DNA of 29,725 nucleotides from Candidatus Uhrbacteria bacterium (lineage in GTDB: Bacteria > Patescibacteriota > Patescibacteriia > SG8-24): NCBI GenBank assembly GCA_016205965.1, contig JACQSM010000016.1:1-29725 (forward strand). Reading direction: 5' to 3'. Position 1 is the stretch's first letter. Every line of letters begins with the position of its first letter. Under the pieces are notes generated by a model. It did no database searches. It was not told where the DNA came from and saw only the letters and a list, made by a program, of their open reading frames with translations. A program made the position numbers and the translations under genes. Positions 8,106 to 14,276 of this stretch are shown here, in pieces.

Positions 8106-8137
8106 GAAGCCCAAAACAACGGGCTTCTCTTTAATTT
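8106..8137 (+). terminator. Terminator of the noncoding RNA
   Basis: Stem GAAGCCC (8106-8112) with GGGCTTC (8121-8127), an 8-nt loop, then TCTTTAATTT. It also lies just past the stop of the TsaB-like gene on the other strand and may work in both directions. Confidence 0.75.
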
Positions 8138-8141
8138 CTGA

Positions 8142-8531
8142 TTACTGTCGCGGCTTCGGCGTGGTGATGTTTGGCTCGCCGCTGTAGCGCGGTTCGATCC
8201 AGGCGCCTTTTTTAGACTTTTTTGCCGCTGCCCTGACAGCGGCCTCCAGGACGGACTTTTTTTCTTGTCCGGAAATTTCGATCTCGCCGACCTTGGCGCC
8301 GGTCGCGAAGGCCAGCGCATTGGCGATCGCCACCGCCGACCGGATCCCGCTCCAGGTCGGTTTTTTTATCGCCTCGGCGGATGGCCTGGCGATGATGACG
8401 GCATCGAGCTTGGCACCGCGAGCGCGTTCGACCAAGGCATAAGCATTACCGCCAACGGACCAACGAACGGTCGTCGAAGAGACCACCGCGACCCGAGCCG
8501 ACGGCGTGGCGATATCCAAGAACAGGATCAT
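8142..8531 (-). CDS. TsaB-like (YeaZ) protein, very short form
   Basis: TsaB is the non-catalytic partner of TsaD in making the t6A modification of tRNAs. This 129-residue protein begins MILFLDIATPSARVAVV, the first ASKHA strand of TsaB. Near residue 58 it has TWSGIRSAVAIANALAFATG, matching the family's G-x-x-S-x-TGLRIG-x-x-x-AKGLA segment, though the usual GPGSFTG is altered. It ends IEPRYSGEPNITTPKP, like the TsaB C-terminus. Usual length is about 220-230 residues, so most of the second lobe is missing. Its start overlaps the stop of the winged-helix gene by four bases (ATGA), so they are coexpressed. Whether it still binds TsaD is open. Confidence 0.65.
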   Translation of the reverse strand: MILFLDIATPSARVAVVSSTTVRWSVGGNAYALVERARGAKLDAVIIARPSAEAIKKPTWSGIRSAVAIANALAFATGAKVGEIEISGQEKKSVLEAAVRAAAKKSKKGAWIEPRYSGEPNITTPKPRQ

Positions 8532-9151
8532 ACCGGCACCGGCACGGCCGCTTTCTCGTTCATTTCGTCGATGACGACGATCTTCTTGCCGTCGAAAATC
8601 TGGTAGAGGAAGCGGTCGGTGACGTCGCGGCGGTACTTGTACTCCTGCGGCGTCATGACCGTGTAATTGACCTCGCGGCCGATCTCCTTCTCGAAATTCC
8701 TGATCAGTCCGGCGAGCTTGTCGCGGTTGACCTTGCCGACCACGACCATGTCGGTCGGAGCGCCTTCGGTGCCGACGAACGAGCCCAAAAGCGCCAGATA
8801 CTGGATGGCGCCGGCCTCGGCGATCTTCTTGACGAAATCCTTTTCCGTGACCATGCGGGCTTTCAAAAAAAGAGCCCGCAGCTCCGGATACAAAAGTGAT
8901 TCAGTGTTCAAGCGATAATATTTCCGCTGGGCGGCGGCCACTGCTTCGGCTGCAACAGCCGAGGCCAGCGGCGCTTCCGAGGCCTCGACGATGCCCAGGG
9001 TCTCGAGGGTCTTGAGTTCGTTGCGGACGGCGTTGATCTGGGCCGCGATCTTGCGGGTCAATTCGCGGACGAAAAAGGGCTGCTTGGGATTGGCCAAAAA
9101 GAGGCGGAGCAGGCGGACCCGGGTTTTGGAACCGATCAGGCGATCGAGCAT
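8528..9151 (-). CDS. Winged-helix regulator with nucleotidyltransferase-like domain
   Basis: A 207-residue protein. Residues about 1-80 form a winged helix-turn-helix (MLDRLIGSKTRVRLLRLFL, FVRELTRKIAAQINAVRNEL, YYRLN wing), a common DNA-binding plan. Residues about 95-190 resemble a minimal nucleotidyltransferase fold: LALLGSFVGTEGAPTDMVVVG recalls the GS-x10-D-x-D motif with one acidic residue missing, followed by EKEIGREVNYTVMTPQEY. Such fusions are usually taken as transcription regulators in which the second domain may sense nucleotides. The target is unknown; autoregulation at the shared promoter 9174-9181 is possible. The TsaB-like gene overlaps its end. Confidence 0.75.
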   Translation of the reverse strand: MLDRLIGSKTRVRLLRLFLANPKQPFFVRELTRKIAAQINAVRNELKTLETLGIVEASEAPLASAVAAEAVAAAQRKYYRLNTESLLYPELRALFLKARMVTEKDFVKKIAEAGAIQYLALLGSFVGTEGAPTDMVVVGKVNRDKLAGLIRNFEKEIGREVNYTVMTPQEYKYRRDVTDRFLYQIFDGKKIVVIDEMNEKAAVPVPV

Positions 9152-9173
9152 ACGGTATATTGCGGACCGATGT

Positions 9174-9181
9174 AGTATAAT
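9174..9181. promoter_or_regulatory. Symmetric divergent -10 element
   Basis: TATAAT reads on the plus strand at 9176-9181 and TATACT on the minus strand at 9174-9179; the two share the TATA core. Predicted starts are near 9188 (plus, 38 bases before the ATG at 9226) and 9167 (minus, 16 bases before the ATG at 9151). No strong -35 is seen on either side. Confidence 0.6.
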
Positions 9182-9225
9182 GCCACTGAACGCGGAGGGT
9201 CAATTTCCGCCCCAACCGACCGCTT

Positions 9226-11343
9226 ATGTTCGTCGCCCGGGTCAGCGAGCTGGTTCGCTGGAACGTCAAGAATGGCAGAGTTTACGCCAAGAGCATGGCC
9301 GTCCCGCTCCAGGGCAAAGCCCGCAAAACGCTGGGCAGCGTTTTCGGCGTGATCGGCGGCGAGTTCGCGCCCAAGGTCGGTGACTCGCTGGCGCTGATCA
9401 TCGAAGAAGCCTTCCGCGACGGCCTCGAAGACGCGCTCCTGAATCTGCCCGTGGCCGCGACCCGCGAGGACATCTTCGAAGCGGCCATGATCAACGTCAA
9501 CGCCTCCTTGGTCGAAGCCGCGGCCCAGAATCTGCCTTTCGCCCCCGACCGCATCCGGGCCGCGCTCGTCGCCCAGCGCGGGCACGAGATCGTCGCCGCC
9601 GCCTGGGGCGACCCCAACCTGCTGCTCTTCCATCCGTCGCCGAGCAACGGCGCCAAAATTTTCGATCTCCTGGCCGACACCCGCGGCGAGCGCGAGAAGG
9701 CGCTCTTCGACCCGGCGGCGCGACGCGGCTTCGGCAGCCTGATCGCCGGCGTCGTCGGACGGCGCGATCGGCTGCTGATTTCGACCGCCGACCTGCGCGA
9801 ACTCCTGGGCGCACAAAAACTGACCTCGGTCATCGTCGCCAACGAACCCGAGTCGGCCACGCTCATCCTTCGCGACATTCTTTCGCCGTTGAGCGAAACC
9901 CTGGCCGTGGCCACGGTGATTTCCGATGCGGTGCCGGCCGACGTTCAGGCTCCGACGCAGCCGGCTCCGGGCTTCGACCGCTCGACCCAGCCGCAACGGC
10001 CCGAGCAGATTGAACAGGCCAAAGCTCGGCAACGCGGCCGCTCAATGGAAAAAGCGAAGGCGCTGCTCGCCGCATGCGCCTCCGCTATCCGAACTGCGGG
10101 ATTGATCTGTTTCCGCTTGGGCCGAGCAGCCGCCACCAAAGAAGGACGTGACGGCCTGAAGACCGCGGTCGCGGCCTTCAGGTCCAACATCAAGGAAACT
10201 GTCGTCAATAAGTTCCGATCGCTCCCCCGCCGCAGCCGATTGCTGCTGGCCGCCATACTCGCGCTTGTCGTGACGCTCGGCGTCGGCGTCATCGCCGCCC
10301 AGCGCCGCAGCGGACGGCTCGAAGCCGCCAGCCGTTTGCAAAGCGATGTCGCCTCGATCGAACGGATGATCGCCGACGCCGAAGGCAGTCTGCTCTATCG
10401 CGACAACGAGCATGCCCGGGAGATCCTGGCCCAGGCTGCGACGAAAACGGCGGCTCTGGCCGGAGACACCGACCATCTCGCGGCCAAGGAGAATCTTTTG
10501 AAAAAAATCGAAGGCCGGCGCGATGCCCTGCGCCGGATCGTGCCTCTCGAGGCTCCCGAGGTTGCGGCCTCGGTGACTTCAACCGCCGACGGCTCGGCCT
10601 CGCTTTCGCGGATCGTCATTGCCGGAAGCACGGCCTGGACGGTCACCGCCAAAGGTGAAATCTACAAGATCGCTCTCGCCGACGGCGCGGCCGAGAAGGT
10701 CGGCGCCGGGCCGGCCGCGACCGACCTGCCGGTGTTCCTGCCGCTCGATACCGGCGTCGTCGCCGGCGCCTCCGACGGCAGGCTGGCGATCGCCCGGGCC
10801 GCCGGCGGTGCGCAGCCGGCCACCATCGACTTCGGCGGCGACACGCCGTCGATCAAGGACGCCGCCGCCTTCAATGGCAGGCTCTACCTGCTCGATCCGG
10901 CCCGCAACCGCATTCTGCGCCATCCGGCGACGACCGCCGGCTTCGGACGCGGAACCTTTTATCTCAAGGATGGCACCGACGTCGGTTCCGGCGTCTCGAT
11001 GACGATCGACGGCTCGATTTTCGTGCTGTCCAAGGACGGCACGGTGACGAAATTGACCAAGGGCGTGCGCGACGACTTCACGGTCGAGCGGCCCGATCCG
11101 GCGCCGACCTCGGCCCGCCGTATCCGCACCGATGCGATCCAGTCCGGCCTCTACGTCTTCGACGCCGATGCCGGCCGTCTGATCGCCTATGAAAAAGCGA
11201 CTGGCCTTCTCCGCGCCCAATACTCCTCTGACGCGCTCAAGTCGGCCGAGGACGCGGTCGTCGACGAACGAGCCGGCGCCATCTACGCGGTGAGCGGCAA
11301 CCGGGTGCTTAAATTCTCGATCCCGAAAACGGCCCAAAAATAA
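9226..11343 (+). CDS. Membrane protein with degenerate PP2C-like domain and C-terminal beta-propeller
   Basis: A 705-residue protein. Residues about 1-235 follow the PP2C (PPM) phosphatase plan: SVFGVIGGEFAPKVGDSLAL (36-58) sits where active enzymes have F-x-V-x-DG-x-GG, AAAWGDPNLLLF (124-135) replaces the GDSR strand, and GRRDRLLISTADLREL replaces GD-x-LL-x-SDGL. Two of the three metal-binding aspartate positions look lost, so it may be a pseudophosphatase. A linker leads to one membrane helix (about 337-357). A helical stalk and about 250 residues of repeated blades follow (GEIYKIAL, GRLYLLDPARNRIL, DGSIFVLSKDGTVTKL, SGLYVFDADAGRLIAY), forming a beta-propeller probably outside the cell. It may carry an outside signal to a cytoplasmic partner (inference). 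Confidence 0.6.
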   Translation: MFVARVSELVRWNVKNGRVYAKSMAVPLQGKARKTLGSVFGVIGGEFAPKVGDSLALIIEEAFRDGLEDALLNLPVAATREDIFEAAMINVNASLVEAAAQNLPFAPDRIRAALVAQRGHEIVAAAWGDPNLLLFHPSPSNGAKIFDLLADTRGEREKALFDPAARRGFGSLIAGVVGRRDRLLISTADLRELLGAQKLTSVIVANEPESATLILRDILSPLSETLAVATVISDAVPADVQAPTQPAPGFDRSTQPQRPEQIEQAKARQRGRSMEKAKALLAACASAIRTAGLICFRLGRAAATKEGRDGLKTAVAAFRSNIKETVVNKFRSLPRRSRLLLAAILALVVTLGVGVIAAQRRSGRLEAASRLQSDVASIERMIADAEGSLLYRDNEHAREILAQAATKTAALAGDTDHLAAKENLLKKIEGRRDALRRIVPLEAPEVAASVTSTADGSASLSRIVIAGSTAWTVTAKGEIYKIALADGAAEKVGAGPAATDLPVFLPLDTGVVAGASDGRLAIARAAGGAQPATIDFGGDTPSIKDAAAFNGRLYLLDPARNRILRHPATTAGFGRGTFYLKDGTDVGSGVSMTIDGSIFVLSKDGTVTKLTKGVRDDFTVERPDPAPTSARRIRTDAIQSGLYVFDADAGRLIAYEKATGLLRAQYSSDALKSAEDAVVDERAGAIYAVSGNRVLKFSIPKTAQK

Positions 11344-11348
11344 CCGAC

Positions 11349-11378
11349 AAAAAACGACCCCTCGCGGGGCCGTTTTTT
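11349..11378 (-). terminator. Terminator shared by rplL and the convergent plus-strand gene
   Basis: A-tract and ACG-x-CCCC (11354-11361) pair with GGGG-x-CGT (11366-11373) and a T-tract (11373-11378). On the minus strand the x pair is G-U, so the stem is complete; on the plus strand it is an A-C mismatch. The element therefore suits rplL best. Confidence 0.85.
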
Positions 11379-11391
11379 CGTACAGAGACGA

Positions 11392-11793
11392 TTACTTGAG
11401 GGCCACTTTGGCGCCAGCCTCTTCCAACTTCTTCTTCCAGGCCTCGGCGTCGGCCTTGGAGACGCCCTCTTTGAGCATCTTCGGGGCGCTGTCGACGAGA
11501 TCCTTGGCATCCTTGAGGCCCATCTGGGTCAGCTCGCGGATCACCTTGATGACGCCGATCTTGTTGGCGCCGGAATCGGTGATTTCGACGTTGAAGGAAG
11601 ACTTCTCCTCTTCAGCGGCGGCAGCGGCGCCCGGGGCGGCGGCCATGGCCATCATCGGAGCGGCGGCCGAAACGCCGAACTTGCCCTCGAGAACCTTGAC
11701 CAGCTCGGCCAGGTCGAGAACCGACATCTTTTCGATCGTACCGACGAAATCCTGGAACTTGGCCGGGACCTCGACTTTCACTTCATCTGCCAT
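11392..11793 (-). CDS. rplL: 50S ribosomal protein bL12 (L7/L12)
   Basis: The stalk protein of the large ribosomal subunit recruits translation factors. Its 133 residues have the N-terminal dimerisation domain (KMSVLDLAELVKVLEGKFGV), an Ala/Met-rich flexible hinge (about residues 45-62), and the conserved C-terminal domain with KIGVIKVIRELTQMGLKDAK and DLVDSAPKMLKEGVSK. The ATG at 11793 (MADEVKVEV) matches family starts; an upstream in-frame ATG at 11823 lies inside the hairpin region. It follows rplJ across a 119-base spacer that folds into a long hairpin, and ends 14 bases before a terminator. Several copies per ribosome are needed, so it is usually made in excess of L10. Confidence 0.97.
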   Translation of the reverse strand: MADEVKVEVPAKFQDFVGTIEKMSVLDLAELVKVLEGKFGVSAAAPMMAMAAAPGAAAAAEEEKSSFNVEITDSGANKIGVIKVIRELTQMGLKDAKDLVDSAPKMLKEGVSKADAEAWKKKLEEAGAKVALK

Positions 11794-11800
11794 ATGTTCT

Positions 11801-11906
11801 TGAGGCCTTTGAAATTCCTTCATCTGCTTCGTTGTCGCGCCTCAACGTAGTCTCTGACTACGCTTTCGTTGCGACGCCTCGCAGCTGAAGTTTTTCAAAG
11901 GCCTTG
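11801..11906 (-). promoter_or_regulatory. Long hairpin in the rplJ-rplL spacer
   Basis: AGGCCTTTGAAA (11803-11814) and TTTCAAAGGCCT (11893-11904) make a perfect 12-bp base. Above it are CTTCA/TGAAG (11818-11822/11886-11890), CTGC/GCAG (11824-11827/11881-11884), GTCGC/GCGAC (11834-11838/11871-11875) and CGTAGTC-TCT-GACTACG (11846-11862). The base ends about 10 bases before the rplL ATG, so it could cover the ribosome site or be an RNase III cut site. Confidence 0.75.
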
Positions 11907-11912
11907 GTTAGT

Positions 11913-12434
11913 TCACTTAATTTTGCTGATTGCGTTGAGCACGCCAACGAGATTGCGCAGGTTGCCTTGGAGCACGTTGACCAAGCCCGAAATCGGCGCC
12001 TGGATCGAACCGACGACCTTGGCGATGAGTTCCTGTTTGGACGGCAGCTTCGAGAGGGCTTTGACCTGCTCGGAGGAGATCCAGCGGGACTCGAGGACGC
12101 CGCCTAGGACGCCCACGCGCTCATGATCCTTGGCGAAAGCCGCCAGGGTCTTGGCCGGGGCGACTTCGTCGCCGAAGCCATAAAGGATGAACACGCTGCC
12201 CGGAAGGGCGGACGTGTCGACCGACTCGACGCCGGCATCCTTGAGGGCGCGGTGCAGCAGGGTCTTCTTCGTCATCCGAATGCCGATCTCTTCCTTCTGC
12301 GACTTGCGGCGCAGCGAGTTCGACTCGTTCGACTTGAGACCCGAGAGGTCGGCGAACACCGCCGACTTCATGCGTCCGAGCTCCTGTGCGATCTCTTTGA
12401 CGCTGGCTTCTTTTTGTACGCGCTGTTTGGCCAT
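11913..12434 (-). CDS. rplJ: 50S ribosomal protein uL10
   Basis: L10 anchors the L12 dimers to the 23S rRNA and represses its own operon. The protein has 173 residues, the usual length. It starts MAKQRVQKEASVKEIAQELG and has AVFADLSGLKSNESNSLRRK, RMTKKTLLHRALKDAG and VLGGVLESRWISSEQVKALSKLPSKQEL. The C-terminal helix that binds L12 follows (GLVNVLQGNLRNLVGVLNAISKIK). The ATG at 12434 was chosen by family start; a longer in-frame ATG at 12494 lies inside the leader RNA. Expression is controlled by the L10 leader at 12481-12591, and rplL follows. Confidence 0.97.
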   Translation of the reverse strand: MAKQRVQKEASVKEIAQELGRMKSAVFADLSGLKSNESNSLRRKSQKEEIGIRMTKKTLLHRALKDAGVESVDTSALPGSVFILYGFGDEVAPAKTLAAFAKDHERVGVLGGVLESRWISSEQVKALSKLPSKQELIAKVVGSIQAPISGLVNVLQGNLRNLVGVLNAISKIK

Positions 12435-12480
12435 ACGTCTAGTTCGACCTTTAAACCGTGAATAAAATAAAATCTGTGGC

Positions 12481-12591
12481 GTGACCACAGACAACAGGCC
12501 CCTTGGAGGGTCTCTGACCTCGATAGGCTCTCCGTTTTAAGGGAGATTTATCCTGGGGGCGCGCCCCAATGGACCCATTGTCTGCGGTCAC
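12481..12591 (-). promoter_or_regulatory. Ribosomal protein L10 leader RNA
   Basis: GTGACCACAGACAA (12481-12494) and TTGTCTGCGGTCAC (12578-12591) make the 14-bp closing stem with one G-U pair. Inside are CCTATCGAGG, close to the family's CCTGCCGAGG, and TTAAAAC in the RNA sense. This matches the known L10 leader that L10-L12 binds to shut down translation of rplJ-rplL. It ends 46 bases before the rplJ start. Confidence 0.85.
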
Positions 12592-12608
12592 GAAGATTAT
12601 GCGAGTAG

Positions 12609-12635
12609 CTTATGGCGGCGGCCGCGTTCTGTCAA
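12609..12635 (-). promoter_or_regulatory. Probable rplJ-rplL promoter
   Basis: On the minus strand a consensus TTGACA (12630-12635), then CATAAG (12609-12614) after 15 nt, or TAAGCT (12607-12612) after 17 nt. The predicted start, near 12600-12602, is just outside the leader stem. A second -10-like box, CATAAT, lies at 12596-12601 without a -35. Confidence 0.6.
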
Positions 12636-12653
12636 GCGAGCTTAAAAAGGCGT

Positions 12654-12679
12654 AAAAAAGGAGCCTTGAGGGGCTCCTT
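12654..12679 (-). terminator. Terminator of the P-loop NTPase gene
   Basis: Stem AAGGAGCC (12658-12665) with GGCTCCTT (12672-12679), a 6-nt loop, and TTTTTT on the minus strand. It separates the NTPase gene from the rplJ promoter. Confidence 0.85.
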
Positions 12680-12683
12680 GAGG

Positions 12684-13217
12684 TCAGTTGCCGATCTTGC
12701 CGACCAGCTTGGCAGCGAAGGCGGCGACGTCGGCGTGGTCGGGGCTGATGACTCGGTTCATGCCCGTGACGATGACCGGCGGGTCGTCCTTGAAGGTCAG
12801 GACGCGGAATTCGACCGGGAGGCCATGGGCCGCGAAAAAAGCCGTCCAGTCTTTGAGACCCTCCGGGGAAAAGCTGACGACCAGGGCGGCGTCGGCCTTG
12901 GCCACGACGCACATCAGCTCGATGGCCTCGTCCACGATGCCGGGCAGGTCGCCGAAGACGATATCGGCCTGGCTGGCCCGGAAGGCGGCGATGCGCTCAC
13001 GCAGCGGCGTCTGCCAGTCCCAGGCGAGACCCTGGCGCTTGGGCCGATCCTTGAAGGTGAATTCGCCATGGAACGCCCGGTAGGAACCGGACCAGACGTC
13101 GAACTCGATGGCCTCGACGGTGAGGCCGCGCTGGCGACGCAGGTGTTCGGCGAGTGAAAGGACTAGCGTGCTCTTGCCGGAATTGGCCGGACCGCCGACG
13201 AGATATCTCTTTGCCAT
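12684..13217 (-). CDS. Small P-loop NTPase of unknown function
   Basis: A 177-residue soluble protein with a Walker A motif close to its N-terminus (YLVGGPANSGKSTLVLSLAEHL) and a Walker B-like DIVFGDLPGIVDEAIEL near residue 87. The DLPG form recalls SIMIBI-class NTPases and small kinases. The middle is rich in aromatic residues (EFDVWSGSYRAFHGEF, GLAWDWQTPL) and may bind a substrate. No specific family could be assigned; a kinase or a MobB/CobQ-like NTPase are alternatives. AGGAGG lies 5 bases before the ATG, one of the few clear Shine-Dalgarno sites here. It has its own promoter and terminator and diverges from the Fic-like gene. Confidence 0.7.
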   Translation of the reverse strand: MAKRYLVGGPANSGKSTLVLSLAEHLRRQRGLTVEAIEFDVWSGSYRAFHGEFTFKDRPKRQGLAWDWQTPLRERIAAFRASQADIVFGDLPGIVDEAIELMCVVAKADAALVVSFSPEGLKDWTAFFAAHGLPVEFRVLTFKDDPPVIVTGMNRVISPDHADVAAFAAKLVGKIGN

Positions 13218-13249
13218 CGCAACCTCCTCTCTGCATTGTTGGCATCACC

Positions 13250-13278
13250 ATTGTATGCACTTCGCCACATACTCTCAA
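13250..13278 (-). promoter_or_regulatory. Promoter of the P-loop NTPase gene
   Basis: On the minus strand TTGAGA (13273-13278), a 17-nt spacer and TACAAT (13250-13255): five of six consensus bases in each box. The predicted start is about 13243, giving a leader of about 26 nt that holds the AGGAGG site. Confidence 0.8.
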
Positions 13279-13333
13279 AAAAGGGTCAAGCAACGATAAC
13301 TTTTACTTTTAAGCCTGAAGCGACGGAAACCAT

Positions 13334-13342
13334 TGTGGATAA
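13334..13342 (-). other. Single perfect DnaA-box sequence
   Basis: TTATCCACA on the minus strand (TGTGGATAA on plus) ends one base before the -35 of the Fic-like gene. No other perfect box was noticed nearby. Confidence 0.35.
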
Positions 13343-13343
13343 C

Positions 13344-13373
13344 TTGACAAAACCGCGCCGACGCCCCTAAAAT
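13344..13373 (+). promoter_or_regulatory. Promoter of the Fic-like gene
   Basis: Consensus TTGACA (13344-13349), an 18-nt spacer, and TAAAAT (13368-13373). The predicted start is about 13380, giving a leader of about 27 nt that contains GGAGGAGG. Confidence 0.8.
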
Positions 13374-13406
13374 CGAACGGCACCTTCCACGATGGAGGAG
13401 GACAAG

Positions 13407-14189
13407 ATGATCGACTTCCCGCTGTTTCGCGAAATCTTCTTGATGAACGTCCAGCGCCGCTCGCGCACCGCCAAAGGCGAGGACAAGGGCTCGGAGACCA
13501 GCAGCAAGAAGAAGAAGCTCGGGCTCTCGGGCGATGAACTCAAGGCCCAAGTCAGGGAGAACACCGAACAGCTCATCCGGAAGGTCCACCAGGCGGCGAC
13601 CGACTGCATGAAGGACCCGTACCGCTTTCTCCCGGCGCACTGCATGAAGCCGATGTGCGAAGAGTGGTTCGACATCGCCAACCTCAAGACCTGCGACCCC
13701 GAAGCGTACCGCGAAGAACGCCTCGCTCTGGAAGCGAGCGCCAAACTGGTCGGTCCGTTGCTGGGCGAGCTGGAGGTGAATCCGCGCTACCGCCTGTGGA
13801 CGCCGGACTACACCCTGGTCAAAGTTCCGCCGCTGCTCCTGGAGACGTACATGTGGAACTTCTACGTCAGCCTGGCGCTGATGACGTTCAACCCGGAAAC
13901 CGGGCATGCTGAATTTGAAAAACGCTATCGGCCGGGCGCGGTCATGGCCTTCGCCGACTGCATGATGGACGGCGAGCTCCATCCCTGGCTCGACGGCTGC
14001 AGCCGGGTGTCGACGGCGTTGGTCATGTTCCTGGCCGCCATCCTGCCCGACATCGGCGATGTCCCTCCGCTCTTCGCCGAAACCAAGGAAGGCCACTACA
14101 AGACCATCCGCGACCTTGAGGCTCACACCGGGTACTTCGGGGAGTCGCTGAAGCGCGGCCGCGACTACCGCCACGCCAACCGGTCATAA
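13407..14189 (+). CDS. Protein with degenerate Fic-like motif
   Basis: A 260-residue soluble protein not assigned with certainty. Around residue 192 it reads LHPWLDGCSRVSTALVMFLAAILP. This follows the Fic/Doc AMP-transferase signature HPF-x-DGNGR-x-x-R and its following helix, but NG is replaced by CS and the second arginine is lost. Downstream HYKTIRDLEAHTGYFGESL resembles the helix after the motif in Fic proteins. The histidine, which acts as base in active enzymes, is kept. The N-terminus has a lysine-rich stretch (SSKKKKLGLSG). The ATG at 13407 was preferred to 13392 because GGAGGAGG lies 5 bases before it. It has its own promoter and terminator and no operon partner. Confidence 0.5.
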   Translation: MIDFPLFREIFLMNVQRRSRTAKGEDKGSETSSKKKKLGLSGDELKAQVRENTEQLIRKVHQAATDCMKDPYRFLPAHCMKPMCEEWFDIANLKTCDPEAYREERLALEASAKLVGPLLGELEVNPRYRLWTPDYTLVKVPPLLLETYMWNFYVSLALMTFNPETGHAEFEKRYRPGAVMAFADCMMDGELHPWLDGCSRVSTALVMFLAAILPDIGDVPPLFAETKEGHYKTIRDLEAHTGYFGESLKRGRDYRHANRS

Positions 14190-14202
14190 CGACCGGTTTT
14201 TC
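14178..14202 (+). terminator. Terminator of the Fic-like gene
   Basis: Stem AACCGGTC (14178-14185) with GACCGGTT (14191-14198), a 5-nt loop that contains the stop codon, then TTT. Confidence 0.8.
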
Positions 14203-14233
14203 ATTTCCGCAAAAAAGATCCGCAAAAAAACAA

Positions 14234-14271
14234 AAAAGCGGCCGTCCGTCAAGCCCGGAACGGCCGCTTTT
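14234..14271 (-). terminator. Terminator of the long minus-strand operon
   Basis: AAAAGCGGCCGT (14234-14245) pairs with ACGGCCGCTTTT (14260-14271); CCG/CGG extends the stem past one bulge. TTT and a further T-tract follow on the minus strand. It lies five bases after the last stop. Confidence 0.9.
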
Positions 14272-14276
14272 CGAAA

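Larger units (their letters stand above)
7766..8137 (+). ncRNA. Probable structured noncoding RNA of about 370 nt, family not recognised
   Basis: A 425-base gap between genes (7717-8141) holds a consensus promoter at its start and a terminator at its end, with no credible gene between. Stems that can be read: ACTGATGCG (7780-7788) with CGCATCAGT (7882-7890), 9 bp; TTGCG (7841-7845) with CGCAA (7860-7864 or 7876-7880); CCGG-7-CCGG (7894-7908); GGGAG/CGC (7938-7945) with GCG/CTCCC (7958-7967); CGCT/AGCG (7989-8003); GGTGTT (7915-7920) with AACACC (8016-8021); and a perfect 8-bp CTCTGCCG/CGGCAGAG (8026-8051). The length suits RNase P RNA or tmRNA. However, neither the paired P4 core of RNase P nor a tRNA-like end and tag frame is present. 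No tRNA T-arm is seen. The start site is predicted, so the 5' end is approximate. Confidence 0.65.

Noticed and set aside
7766..8137. tmRNA
   Set aside because: No tRNA-like 5'/3' ends, no T-arm TTCRA loop and no short tag frame ending in ALAA.
13334..13342. Chromosome replication origin
   Set aside because: Only one perfect DnaA box was seen, with no cluster, no dnaA/dnaN genes and no change in gene strand bias.
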